Notes: generated by a model from the sequence alone, not told the origin. A DNA stretch of 64,000 nt from Earliella scabrosa (GCA_022605405.1 JABYQQ010000002.1:62001-126000); one strand, 5' to 3'; numbered from the stretch's first letter, positions 1 through 11,598 are shown. Translations and numbers: made by a program.

Positions 1-805
1 CAGGTGCAGATCTCGTCCATGCGCTTCCACCCACACATTGCGGGAGTCAGCTCCACGACGGCGGTGTCGATACCCTGCTGCTTCGGAGTGAGCTTTGAGA
101 AGCAGTGGAGAAACTTGAGCAATGCGCCGGTCCCGTCGGGGGTTGCGATGTAGTTGACGGATTCGGTCGTGATGACGCCTGCCCGGTCCCAGCGCATCGC
201 ACGGAACGACTCGCCGTTGACGAACAGCATGTAGACGGCGGTGCGATGTTGATAGAGGTAGACGTGTTCGGCGTAGGACATGAGTTGATCCCTGACCTCC
301 TTCCGCCAGCGTACTTCGGTCTCAGGGTCATAACCAGCCCGGTCATCGAAAGGCTCGGCACTGATATCACCGGGCCTGAACTGGAAGGGAAGCCTCTGGA
401 GGCGCCAGTTGGGTTCACAAGGAACGATCTGTTTGGCATCCCCCTTGGATATGAAAGAGCCGTCGACCTTCCGTATCCAGTCGTCGTCTTCTGGTTCGCA
501 AAGGTGAAGGAGGTAGCCGGGGCATAACTCATGATCTTGATCCACTTCGGCCTATACCTGAGTTAGCGTCGAACATGGATAGCCAACAGTGCACGTACCC
601 ATGCTCGTGAGTAGTCCTCTTGGGTTAGATCCCACTCCTCTCGCCGTTGCCCCTGGGTGATGTCGAGAGCCTCGAGAAATGCTCGATGCACGCTCCTGGT
701 TCTCTCTCCAGTGAGGTCGAAATCGGCTGCGAGATGGGAAGGTATGACATCCCGCATGAACTGAGAGTAGCGCATGAGGATCGTTGTGCCTGGTGCGTTC
801 GTCAT
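1..805 (-). CDS. FunK1-type protein kinase, N-terminal part, runs off the left edge
   Basis: Two exons are visible on the minus strand: 599-805 (or longer) and 1-551, joined over a 47-nt intron (552-598; donor GTACGT, acceptor TATAG). The second exon stays open to the window edge. The product matches the N-terminal half of the other FunK1 proteins here: a TTILMRYSQF segment, an ELCPGYLLHL segment straight after the intron, then YQHRTAVYMLFVNGESFRAM and RWDRAGVITTES, ending at CGWKRMDEICT. The intron lies at the same codon (after YSxAW) as in the genes at 54 kb and 6 kb. The catalytic lobe would lie outside the window. The 5' end is unresolved: homology to the 6-kb gene continues upstream of the ATG at 805 (NLTTTYTSTPAKRTRGHI) but hits a stop near 860, so either the first exon starts upstream or the 5' end is damaged. 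Confidence 0.7.
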
Positions 806-1364
806 GATATGCCCGCGTGTTCGTTTGGCGGGAGTCGAGGTGTACGTGGTTGTCAGGTTGACTTACGTCTTCTTCTTCGCTGTGTACCAGTGGGCAAGAA
901 GTTAGCTACTAAGTATGATACTAAGAAGACGAACCCTGAAGGCGAAGCGACTCACATGCACAGAGTAGCTCGCGGATGCTCGACCGTGTCTCAGCTAACG
1001 CTAGTCAGGTTAGCACAATGTAGTAGTCGAACAAGGGGGACTGAATAGGAGATGGAACTCACGGACAGAGACTTCTGGCTAGAGTCGGACGTCCCGATTG
1101 GGACTCCGCTGTGGCGCCTACTGCTTCGAGTTGTCACAGTCCTGATCCCGCCTCGCCTCGTTTCAAGTGCAGCTCCTCCCTCAATGCTTGCCGCATAGCG
1201 TCAATCTGTGTTGCGCAGAAACACATAGAGACCAGCTTGCTGACGGGTTGAAGGAACGGTCGAAAGAGTAAGTAAGTGCAACGACGAACTTCATTTTGCC
1301 ACGTGGTTGATCGGAAGTGACAGCACAGCCACCTCAACGTTATTCAGCGCTTAGCCGGCGGTCG
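806..1364. other. intergenic, no gene recognised
   Basis: Upstream flank of the left-edge FunK1 gene and of the decayed BTB gene. Apart from about 50 bases of FunK1-like reading frame next to 805, I see no coding pattern, RNA gene or repeat here. Confidence 0.5.
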
Positions 1365-1382
1365 ACGCGTGACGTCACGCGC
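1365..1382. promoter_or_regulatory. near-perfect 18-bp CRE/MluI palindrome upstream of BTB pseudogene
   Basis: ACGCGTGACGTCACGCGC: the 16-bp core CGCGTGACGTCACGCG is a perfect palindrome and contains TGACGTCA, the classical bZIP (ATF/CREB) site. It ends 133 nt before the ATG remnant at 1516. The same element lies upstream of the intact BTB copy at 62 kb and of three small genes at 43.5, 44.4 and 45.3 kb. A regulatory role is inferred from that recurrence. Confidence 0.6.
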
Positions 1383-1515
1383 CCTAAGCTGCTAAGCGCC
1401 GCGCCACGACTCAGTCCCACGCGGAGGTCCGACTCACGGCTTCACGTTTCTACGATACTCTCCTTACACCTCACAACGTCTTTCAGTAAACGCTATACTA
1501 TAGGCGCTTGCGTCT

Positions 1516-2580
1516 ATGTATGAAACGCAATTAGCAAAGCGGAGAAGAGCAGACTCCCCACTGGCACTGGGCTTGCAGCCTGCCTGTTGCCCATCCCGAT
1601 AGCATAGTGTTCCATGCGGAAGTCACAGCTCCCGACGGGAATGTCTACGTTGTCTCCGACAACATGGCATTTTTTGTGGCTTCGTCCGCGTTTTGGAGGT
1701 CTTTCACGATCTCTTTTCCCTCCCACTGTGGCACCCGACAATACCGATACATTGCACGGGCTGCCCTATGTCCGTGTATGGGACGATCCAGAAGACCTCG
1801 CACATCTTCGGCTTGTAGTATGCTGTGGCAAGAAGTAAGGTGTACAGCATTTCCGGTCAAAGTCTCATAATAACTCGGTTTTGGTTTGCAGCTACTACTA
1901 CGAGAACGACGAGCCTCAACCGGTTCCGTTCCACGTCCTCGCATCCCTCATCCGAATGGGTCACAAGTATGCCGTTCAACATGTTCTCAACGACGCTTTA
2001 TCTCGCCTACACCTTTGACCTCGCTGTCTGGCTCAATCATGAGGCACAGAGTCGCCTCGTCTCGGAGGTCAAGCTGGAAGACGCTGTAACTCGCCCAGCT
2101 GACAAACACTCCGATCCTCCTCCCTACGGCTCATTTCGTCGCTTGCCGGCTCACCGACTTCAGCAACCAGGCATCAACAGGACTTGATCGTCTGTCTGCC
2201 GAAGAGATTGCGATTATTGTCGCAGGAAAAGTCAGCCTCGTGAAGATCACCGTCTTCCGTGCACTCTCGATCGGAATGTGCGTTCCTTGGGCGCGATGCC
2301 CGCAACGCGACCTGTGAACTCGAGCTGCGTGGGTTGTCCTGCAGCATCGGCACCGGGACTTGACCATCGTGAACAAGCCCAACGACGCCATTGCGCTGGA
2401 TCCTCTATGTGACTGGTTCTGGGATGTTCCGATGCCAGCGGGACAGGCTTCAGTCTGCGCATCCTGCCAGGGGGCGTCGAGGCGTCTGGATGTACCTTGT
2501 TATGGGACAAACTACCAGAGCATTTTCATCTCGAGGACGAAGTCGATAGCTGGCCCAAGAGTTCCCTTATCGTTTAAGGA
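1516..2580 (+). pseudogene. decayed BTB/POZ-domain gene, inverted copy of the gene at 61.3-62.5 kb
   Basis: Aligned with the intact copy, the start (MYETQLAKRRRADSP versus MPETQPEKRRRADSS), the BTB core (VTAPDGNVYVVSDNMAFF; DNTDTLHGLPYVRVWDDPED), the intron near 1836-1890 and the second exon (RMGHKYAVQHVLNDALSRL, DWFWDVPMPAGQA) are all recognisable. The frame is destroyed. A deletion between codons 20 and 30 puts a TAG at 1600-1602, bases are missing after the ALSRL segment near 2010, more are missing near 2085, and further small changes follow. No single intron model rescues the frame. It converges with the FunK1 gene at 2910-6404, exactly as the intact copy converges with the FunK1 gene at 58.5-61.1 kb. 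Confidence 0.8.
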
Positions 2581-2909
2581 CAGCTATCATACGGCTCGAT
2601 TGCACTTATTTAACACAACCTTGCGTTACACACTCAGAGTAGTCTCGCGCGTGCAAAGAAGTTACACCGGCAACTCTTCTGTTGAGTATTGGAGCCACGT
2701 TGAGTCAACGCTGCACGCGGAGCTTGTACTGGGCAGCACAGCACAGTTAGTTAGTAAGTTCAACGTCACGGTAAATCCTCGGATCACACGAACTTCTCCA
2801 TCCGTCCGTCGTGAAGTCAAAGACAGAAGAATGTGAGTCATGCAGAGGATAAGTTACGGTAATACAGGCAAAAGTCAGCAGGGAACGAGTAGACCAGTAG
2901 CGATACAAA

Positions 2910-5900
2910 TCAGGTGCGACGCACACGGCCCCTACGGGCACTCTTCGCACCAGCCCTCCCCCGTGCACTATCGTCACCTCGAGACGGTCCGCCGCTGCGC
3001 ATATTTGCGCCTGTTGCGTTGCGAGTGAGACGACGACTAGTGCTGGTAGTGCGACCGCGCGTTGTCGCGCCGTTGTCGGTATTCGTGGTACCGCTACCTA
3101 CCGCTTGATTGCCTAAGGTGCGGCTCTGGCTTCGAGTGACACGGCAGCCGGTCGCTATGGGTGGGGCGACGGGAACAGCTGGTGGCCGGACGTGGAAGTC
3201 TACGGCGGGAGCTACGACAGTGGTAGGGGCGACGTTCGCGGCACTCCGACTACGCGTAACACGACCTGCTTGAGTGGATGGTCCCGCGGCGGCCTGCTGA
3301 GTCGGTCCTCGACGTTGCCTCTTTGCGGGCTTGGGAACTTCATTATCAGGTTCCGACTCCTGAGGAAGAGGTGGAGCGGGAGCCTCAGGGGGAGGTGGCG
3401 GTAGAGGAGGCTGCGCTGAGGGAGGCTGCGCTGAGGGAGGCTGTGGGGGAGTAGGTTGGGATGGGGACGACTCCACGATGTCCGTGATCATGCGGTCTTC
3501 GATGACATCTTTGGGAGGCCATTCAGAACCTCGGAAGAGGTAGTTGTAGATGATGTCTCGGACTCTGCGGTGGTCTGCGAGAGATGCCGCATCCTTGTAC
3601 ATCTGTGGGGTCGGTTCCTTAGGACCGACTGGACTGGGATCCTGGCAGATGGTCGTTGCGATCTGCTTCGTGGCGAAATCGGCCAGCATCTCAGCTGCGA
3701 GGTCTTCGTCCTCCTCGTGTATCGTCTGGAGCTGTTCCCTGCCAGTATTCCGAACGGGCGTCTTCGGGTCGGCGTTCGCCCGCTTCTCCCAAGCATCGAC
3801 GACGTAGCGGGCATGGAACACTGCCAGGAGCTCAGCGATGAGATTGTTCAAGGGATGGTCATCGGTCGCTTTTCCGTGTCGAGAGAAGAATTTGACGGGG
3901 TTGTTGCCGCTGGTGAGCACCCCGAGAGTCATGACCGATTCACGCTTCGCATTCGGGCAGGTGATCCTATTCATCGCATCGTCCAGAATGCAGCCCGCGA
4001 AGTATTGGTCGTTGAATCCCTTGATGGTGTAGAGCGTAGATCGCATGCGTCGAAAAGCGCCGTAAACCATGACGTGGAGGAAGGACTCGAGCTCATCCGC
4101 GATGGAAGACGGTACACCGGGGTTGTATAGGAGGTGAACGGACATGAAGTGCCAAGTCCCCTGTTATTCTTATGCTGTCAGACACTAAGATGAAGATTCA
4201 GTGCGGGTGACGTACCGTTCGCTTTGGCTGAAGTTCGTGTACTACGTCCGTGTGCTTAGCAAGTTCCCAATCGCTGAGCATCCCCGACCAGCTGACGAAG
4301 TACGCGTCCTTCTTTTTTCGTAGCCCGACTCGGATAAGGATGTTACCAGCACTGATGTCCCTGTGCAAGTACTTGCACTTGACATAGGCATTCTCGTGCG
4401 CTGATAGGACGATATCAATTAGGCGAACAACATACTGAGCATAAGAGGGGATGACGAACCAGCTATACACTGCAGAATAATCTGGACCAGCTGCTTGCTG
4501 CTCGTGAAGTCTGTGAAAGGCAGGCAGACGTCACGAACGACTGTGCGCGTGTGGACGAGGTGACGAAGTCCAGTGCCTTGGAGACGCCGGTCTTCGGTCT
4601 GCACTTCATCAGCCGAACGTTTCTTCCCACGCGGCTCTGAATGCTGGTCGGGTTTCCTGGGGGGAGCAACAATGGCGAGACGACGGTTTGGGTCGGATGC
4701 GGCAGCTCGTTTGTTCTTGGCGGCACGAGGTGCTCGTCCCACGCGCTCGAGCTGGGTTGTCGCAGGCAACTTGCGAAGGAGTGCGACCGCCGCCTTGATG
4801 TCGTCCTCAGATGCTTGAGGAAGCTGTTCCTCATCCCAAGTTCCAATAGGTAGGAAAGGGTCGGAGATCTGAACTTCCTTTGACCCAGTCAGAGGCGAGT
4901 AGTTCGAGGTTTCGGTCTCCTGTGGGTCGCCGTTCTCGTACCGAACGTCTTCGTAGCGGATGAGCTGGGGGATGTATGGAACATTGTGTGCGTTGAGAAT
5001 GGAGAGAATTTCGCCTTCGGCCTGCACCTTGTCGTAGAACGGCCTCCACGCGTCCTTGAGGAACACGAGGCGCTGAGTCCTCCACTCCAGCGCGATGTAC
5101 CCACGAGTACCACGCCCGACCATTCCGAAGCCGAGGAATATCTCGCGAGCGATGAGGTAGTCTTCGCCGCAGATCCTGAGCCTGTACCGGGGGAAGCCTT
5201 CCACAAGCGTGTCGCGGTACTTCCGACGAAGGAATTCCCAAACGGGAATGACAGGGGGAAGGTAGTGAGAGGAGTGGTGTTTGCACACGCACGTCGGGTC
5301 GAGATGAAGGCGGTCATCGGAAGAGGAGAGCTCGTGGGCGGGAAGGGGATCCGAAGGATTAATGAAGACGGGATGGATGAATCTCTCGATCGGCCCCTCG
5401 AATTCATGGTCAAGGTCGTCGTCACAGTCTTCCGCCAGTGCGTCCATACGCTGCCATCCACACGAGTCCTCCAGGAGAGGCACGGCGGTCAAGTCGTAGC
5501 CACGTTCTTCCATCGTGAGCTCCGAAAAAGCGTACAGCACCTCGAGGAGCGCCTTCGTGCCTGCTGGGTTGCTGACGTAGTTGATGGCCTCGGTAGCGAT
5601 GACGCCGCCTCTATCCCAGCGCATAGCACGAAACCATTCCCCATTGATGAAGAGGTGGTGCATCGCTGTCCGGTGCTGGTATGCGAAGGCGCGCTCGTTG
5701 TACGACATGACCTGCCCGCGGACATTTTTGCGAGACTTCCTCTCGGCGTTGGGATCGTGTGTTGGGACGTCGTTGAACGGCTCGTTTTTCGTGCCACCAC
5801 GTTTCCACTCGGCGCCCATGACCTGAAGCGCCCAGTTGGGAATGCGAGGGATGACGCGGTCGCGGTATTCGACGGCGATGAAGGATCCATCGATCTTGTA

Positions 5901-6404
5901 CTTGTCAGGGTCGGTCTTCTCGGCCTTGTGTTCGGATAGGTGGAGGAAGTGTCCCGGGCACAACCCGTATTGTTGGTCAATCTTTAGCTGTGAGGAGCTC
6001 AGTTTTAAGGCATGAACGCGATGGTTATGGAGACGCACCCAGGCTTCCGAGTACTCCTTTTCTGTCAACGGTGGTGGTTGTGGTGCCGGCTCCTTGTCGT
6101 CTGCTAGTCGCGGTAGCTTCCCGAGGGCTTGGTTGAAGGAGAACCAGATAGCGAGCACTCGTGTCTTGGCCTCGCGGGAGTCGAACGCCTCGTTGGCACG
6201 GCCAAGAAGGACGACCTCCTTGTATTGAGCGTAGCGCATGAGAATGGTGGTGTCGGGGCAGTCGTTCATCATGTTCGTCCGTTTGTCCTCGGCGCTGGTC
6301 TGCGTGTCGGTGGTGGAAAGTCGGTTGGAGTCCATCGTTTTGAACTTGTCGACGTTGACAGGAGTGCCCTGCATCGAGGGAGAGGGAAGTACGTGAGGAC
6401 CCAT
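2910..6404 (-). CDS. FunK1-type protein kinase with long basic C-terminal tail
   Basis: Predicted exons (minus): 6404-6039, 5987-4460, 4400-4216, 4160-2910; 1,109 residues. Introns are 51, 59 and 55 nt. The first has no stop and a length divisible by three, so a raw ORF reads through it, but the paralogue at 54 kb has an intron at the same codon. Start chosen at MGPHVLPSP (context CACCATGGG), which aligns with MEPFGPHTL of the 54-kb paralogue; an upstream ATG at 6557 has no counterpart. Kinase landmarks: lysine in VFLKDAWR, glutamate in AEGEIL, catalytic HRDISAGN near residue 645, LSDWELAK (DFG position) near 680, GTWHFMS near 694. The last 400 residues are low-complexity: Gln/Pro runs (PPSAQ repeats), then RVTRSRS-, RVTRSQS- and RG-rich repeats, probably nuclear or RNA-associated. 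FunK1 kinases are a fungus-specific family; substrates are unknown. Confidence 0.85.
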
Positions 6405-7373
6405 GGTGGTGGTCGGAGGACAACATCGCTCACCTTCTAAGCGCGCAACCGTATCTCTTTTTGTACCCGACGAAGTGGTTAGAGGTGCTAGGACCGGGCT
6501 GATCACGCGACTCGGCCTTAGCTCGCCGGCCAATGGCGGACTGCTTTCGTGCAACAATGACTCACTTCAAGCACAGGCCACAATGAAGCGCGACACCTAG
6601 ACCGAGGTAGGCCGTTTCACGGGTGAGTGGCGTAGGTAAGTGTCACCTGTGTTACGTTGGTCCGTGCACTGTTGGTGTATCGTAGCTGCATAATGACATT
6701 AGCTCGCTGTTGGTTTCAATGGTCTCCCCATTCACACAATGATCCTCACAGCTTACGCCATCCAGTAGCTTCAGATGGATCGCTACAGTCTCGCGTTTCA
6801 GAGGATGAGCGGGAGAGACGACAAGAAGGCAGAAGAATACTGGGGCGCCAGCGGACGGTTCGTCACGGGTCACAGGAAAGCGAACACCGTGACAGTGACA
6901 AAAGCGCCCTGAGGCAGTCGCTTGCGCGCCGGTGGATTGAAGTCGCCGCTGTCCTGGCGATGCTCCATGTAGACAATACTTACTCCACCAGGTGTATGCA
7001 CTAATACTGGTCATTCCTCTCTTAATTATTGTAAGCGCATCACATCGTCGAAGTAGTACTATCCCTTGCCAGAGGCTGAGGGCCTCCCACACCAAGCCAC
7101 CCAATCAATGCAGTGTGAACTGGTTGACAACATCTTGAAGTTCGTGGCATATAATATACGTGGCGGGAGTTTGGAGTACAGAACTCAACGAGCACGAGGC
7201 GCACATCGGCTAGTGACCAGCTACGGAGAATCGAGCCGGAGCCCGATAAGTCGCCTATGGCCGGCTAATCATGTCTGCAAGCAAACCGCAACCACCTCCA
7301 TCCCCAACCATCTCTCATACTCCTCAACGCCGAGACTCCCCCAATATAGCACTAACTCTCACAAGAGCACACA
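6405..7373. other. intergenic between divergent FunK1 genes
   Basis: Shared upstream region of the 2910-6404 (-) and 7374-9906 (+) FunK1 genes, about 970 bases. It should hold both promoters. I see no ORF with family resemblance, no RNA gene and no copy of the CRE-like palindrome. Confidence 0.5.
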
Positions 7374-9906
7374 ATGGCAACAACCAAGACCGTTTTCATC
7401 ACTATGGCGACCTTCCTGGAGGAGTTCCTACCGGTCTCCGATGGTTTTGACAACGATTTCCCCCTGGATCGCATCGAGACCATGTCATCCGACTTAAAGA
7501 ACAACATCTGTCCCAATTCAGAAGACTGTGATTATGAGGGGGTGGCGAATAACTGGGTAAGTCGGTCCGCTCGACGCCTAACCATCGGGACTCACCAGAG
7601 ACCCCATTCCGCCCATCCAGGCTGGCGTCGTAGGAGACCACATTCAAGGATTGTGTCCAGGGTTCGAATTCCGCATGGGGACTCCCGGAAGACCCAAGAT
7701 AGGTCGCAATGACTACGAAAGGCGTCTTGAAGTCGGGGCATTGGTGCGAGAAGACGCACCAATGAATGTCGCGACAGTAGGGCCCGACTGGATCCATGGA
7801 CGGTTGTACGTGAGGTTCCGGCAGGACGGCCTTGGAGACGAGGAGAAGAGACTTGAGGGAGATGCGGTCGTTAGGATATTCGACTCAGACTTGACGAGCA
7901 TCTTCCGATACCAACACCGAACGTGCGTGTTCACTATGTTCGTGGACGCCCATGAGTTTCGCCTGCTCCGCTGGGACCGCGCTGGCGTCATTGTCACCGA
8001 CGCCGTCGAGTACACCTCCATCCAAGGAACGGAGACGCTGTTCCAGGTCCTTTACGACTTCGCACGGATGTCGGACGCCATGCAAGGTATGGACCCGTCG
8101 GCAGTCTTGCTCGCACCAGGGTCGTGTGGGTGGAGGCACATGGACCTATTTGCCGACGCAGATCCCAACGACGTCGACTCCCACGAGCACGAGCTACGCC
8201 ACGCGGTACACTATATCTTCACCAGTCCGGGGCTTCGCACGTCAGTCTTCAAGGGAAAGGTCCATCCCAACGTCGACCCGTCCACGCCATGCGACCTACG
8301 TAGCTCGCACCGCAAGTGGTCCCCGCTATTGCACAGGGCGCCCACATTCAGACACGTACGGAAGGCGTACGCCAGCACACTCGACCCCAACTGGCCGCGG
8401 TACGCCCTGATGGTGCAAGGACGATGGTTCCTCGTAGGGAAGCCGGTTGCGCTACCCTCTGGCGATTTTTTTGAACGAGGCACTCGGGGATATGTCGCCC
8501 TGGATTGGAATGCACAGTGCCTCGTCTTCTTGAAGGACTCATGGCGCTACCATGAGGATGGGTTCCGGCACGAGGGCGTCGTGCTCCGGACGCTGAACGA
8601 TCAGGAAGTTGCCAACGTGCCGACGCTCGTATGTTTCGAGGATCTCCAAGGACCCCTCCAGACGACGGAATCCTACAAGTACGCTCCATACAAGCAGGAC
8701 GTCCTTCCCCAGATTCACGCCAGGACCGTAGTCGAAGAAGTCTGTCTTCCGATGGACGACTACAAGTGCGGTCGACAGCTGGCAAGGTTGATGAGCGATG
8801 TCGTCATGGGTGAGTGAGACGAATCGGACTTAACAGAAATCACTGACCTGTTACATGTAGCTCATCAACAAGCATTTGTACGGGCACGGGTGTTCCACGG
8901 GGACATCAGCGACGGGAACGTCATGATATACCCCAGGGTCGTTGTGGAGAACAGGTCGTCGCGCGTGGTCTGGACGGGACAATTGATCGACTGGGAATGC
9001 GCTGCTCACGTTTCGAAAGAGGGCCAAGCCATACCCGTCAACATTCTGGTGAGTGTTCGTTCTACCTCAGATATGTCATGAGTAGCTCACCTGCGGACCA
9101 AGGGCACATGGGGCTACCTCTCCTGCTGGAGAACTCTATACTCCGACCAGCTGATCCGAGTCATGGACGAACTTGAGGGGATCTACCACGTCTTGCTCTA
9201 CTACGCGGTGCGATACCTTCACCACACTCACGAGACCATGGTGGACGAGTTCGAGAACGTTTACTTCGACGGGATCCGGTGCCAGGGCGGCCGCGAAATG
9301 TGCAGCTTGACAAAGGAGGCCGTCATGCGAAACGGCCAGCTTACCTTCAGGGGTCAGCGTTTGCGCTTTGACAGCAAGGTTGGTGCTACAACAGGACACC
9401 CCCTGAACCACATCGTCGACATGCTGTTGAAGCGGTTCCAGCCCCGATATGCCGCGAGCGGAGCTTCGCAGCAAGCGTCCTTCACCCACGACGACATGTT
9501 GCTGCTGTTAGGAGAGCTGTTTCAGGAGTCGTCCGATTGGCCAGCGCACGACAAGGTCGGCGATCCGCTCTGCGACTGTTGCGAAGAAGACGATGGGGAT
9601 GACTGGAAGGAGTGTAGCTCGGAAGGTTCTGACGAGTCACGCGAGGGTCATGATGGAGACGGGGATGTCGTCCAGGATGCGCGTGGGCGTGGGGGTGGAG
9701 CTTGGGACGGCGGTGGAGCCGAGGAGGGGGACGAGGATGAATATGATGACGAGGATGAGTATGATGACGAGGATGAAGAGCAGGAGGGCGCGAATGGCAA
9801 CGGAGGGGATGGAGAGTGCGGCTCCAGGAAGAGACGAGCAGACGATGACGGTGAAGTGGAACCACGATCTCCGAAGCGTTGGCGTGGTGGTTTTACAGTC
9901 TTGTGA
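7374..9906 (+). CDS. divergent FunK1-type kinase with HGD catalytic loop and acidic tail
   Basis: Predicted exons: 7374-7556, 7621-8809, 8861-9048, 9103-9906; 787 residues, introns 64, 51 and 54 nt at the family's usual positions. N-terminus MATTKTVFITMATFLEEF corresponds to the TTILMRxAQ segment of the others, followed after intron 1 by GLCPGFEF. Middle: YQHRTCVFTMFVDAHEFRLL, RWDRAGVIVTDAV, CGWRHMD. Kinase lobe: VFLKDSWR (lysine) and HEGVVL (glutamate), then FHGDISDGN (residues about 470-477) where relatives have HRD, LIDWECAAH near 499, and GTWGYLS after the last intron. The tail lacks the TRSxSR repeats. It has a run of Asp/Glu (DEYDDEDEYDDEDEE) and a basic KRRADDDGEVEPRSPKRWR stretch that could be a bipartite nuclear signal. 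Loss of the HRD arginine does not by itself abolish catalysis but alters activation-loop control. Confidence 0.8.
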
Positions 9907-11127
9907 CTCAGCGAGTTCGTAGCATCACGTATGTATCCTGTGTCAGTACCGAGTGGAATCCACGCTGAGGCTGCGTCCTTCTCGCGAGAAATATCGGTGT
10001 AGAGTGGTACGTACCACACGATGCCATCCCGCATCCGACTCGATAATTTGTGACCTGCTGGAGTCTGATGCGCGACTTAACCGCACATGCAAGGCAGGCC
10101 GACTAAGCTTGGTGTGCACAGCGTAGAAGTCGATGACGATGACCGAGAAGGGCGAGTGGGTAATCTTCGCTTCGCGAATCGCGCGCAACGTGATGTCTAG
10201 ATCTAGACTTCAGATACAAAGTTGTGACCTCATGGAAAGGCTACCGCACCTCGATACTTTGTTCCAGTTCGTTCATCGACGCCAGAGGACACGCATGGAG
10301 CCTGCAGCAGTCCCTGAAAATTGCGCAATTGGTGTTGGCTCAACGTCTATGTTAGGAACAACCTTACATACCTGCGGAGGCTTTATCTGACATATCACCC
10401 GCCTGAAGCGTTTTACCGAGTTCTTCCCCTACGTCATCCGAGTCCGGCAGAGGAACTGGGTTCGACAGTGCACTGACTTCATACAACCGCCGCTGCATAT
10501 CGCCGCGCTGTGACCGCCTTTCGTGGTTGTGTAAGAGGTTCGTCCGAAGCTACAGAGATTTCCTCATGAGCTCAGTGCTTGGGAAGAAGACATTCAAGAC
10601 TCACGTTGGTGCGACCGTACCTCCCATCTATCGAGAAGATTCCGCCTACAGCGTGCGTCCTCACACTCCAGGTGCAGATTGTGTGATGTTATCTTGCGAA
10701 ACGCGGGTTGTCCAGACCGCTGCGGGGTTTTCCCCAATGCCACGTCAGGCCTGAGGGAGCGGAGGAAAAGTACCTTGAAGTGCTCGCGTTGCTTCGAGTC
10801 GGCGATACAGCGCTAGAACATGGTGCAGAGCGAGTAGTGAACCCTCCAAGTACGAATTTGTCGACTTGATCTGCTGGAGGGGTTACAGCGGGGAGTAGCC
10901 CGCGTGGCGTATCCGTGAGAGGGTGTGCGCACGCCCGCCCACGTCAGGGACGATCCGCGAGAGGAAGGACGTCGGTCGGGAATGGACAGACAAAAGCCAT
11001 GTACAGCGTATCATTCAAACCACCAACACGACCGAGAAATACTTCCGAGCAGTGTGGACGGAAAGAAGCACGGTGATCACATGAGCGTCGAGGACAAGGT
11101 GAGTCGGGCGCTTATGCCCCTGCAGAG
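9907..11127. other. gene-poor stretch up to the retrotransposon
   Basis: No complete gene is supported. Two short open stretches without a start look protein-like on the plus strand: about 10690-10870 (includes EEKYLEVLALLRVGDTALEH) and about 10905-11083 (includes EWTDKSHVQRIIQTTNTTEK). They may be remnants or exons of an unrecognised gene interrupted by the element that begins at 11128; I cannot assign a family. A 12-bp TCTAGATCTAGA palindrome lies near 10196. Confidence 0.35.
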
Positions 11128-11550
11128 TGTCGCGCTCGCGGTTCCCGGAAAGGAAAGGGTGGCGCGACACGGTGGGTTGGATGAGAGTTGAGGTTCCGTC
11201 GAGTGGGTGACTGGAGTAAGTCGTGTCTCGTTAGAACGCTCCCGAGCTACATCCATCGTCAAGCTATATATACGAAGTCCGAGCCGGGTCACGAGAGAGG
11301 GATAGGAATCACAGGTAAGGAGTGGACGGACTCGGAGAGCCGGTAGGGCGAAGGGTAAGGACAGAGGAGGGAATGAATGTCAAATGGTATCGTAGAGACA
11401 GGATAATGAAGACGTATCTGGGTAAAGACAGACGGAGTTGGACATAACAGGATGGGAGATAGGAATGGGACGCGATAGGAAGTGGTCGGGGTAGTGGTCA
11501 GGAAAGGAAGGCGGCGGGATGGTGGCTGCGCGCGGACCGCCGGCGCTACA
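11128..11550 (-). repeat. 3' LTR of the chromovirus
   Basis: 423-bp direct repeat of 20146-20568. On the minus strand it begins TGTAGCGCC and ends GCGCGACA, and it contains a TATATATA-like stretch (plus strand CTATATATACG near 11265). Confidence 0.95.
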
Positions 11551-11598
11551 TACGCCCTCCTGGACAACGCCTGGCGGTGTCCACGCAGGATCGTGCGC

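Larger units (their letters stand above)
1365..2730 (+). repeat. left arm of inverted duplication (BTB gene with promoter and 3' flank)
   Basis: This block is similar, in reverse complement, to 61177-62661. Similarity covers the palindrome, a leader sharing a CTTACACCTCACAACGTCTT stretch (near 1462), both BTB exons, the intron and about 150 bases of 3' flank up to ...GGAGCTTGTACT at 2730. Small indels distinguish the arms. Confidence 0.75.

Noticed and set aside
4986..5939. 317-codon plus-strand ORF opposite the 6-kb FunK1 exon
   Set aside because: Antisense shadow of a strongly coding exon; its sequence has no independent family features.
6405..6557. Upstream ATG of the 6-kb FunK1 ORF
   Set aside because: The 54-kb paralogue starts at the residue aligned with 6404, and the extension has no counterpart.
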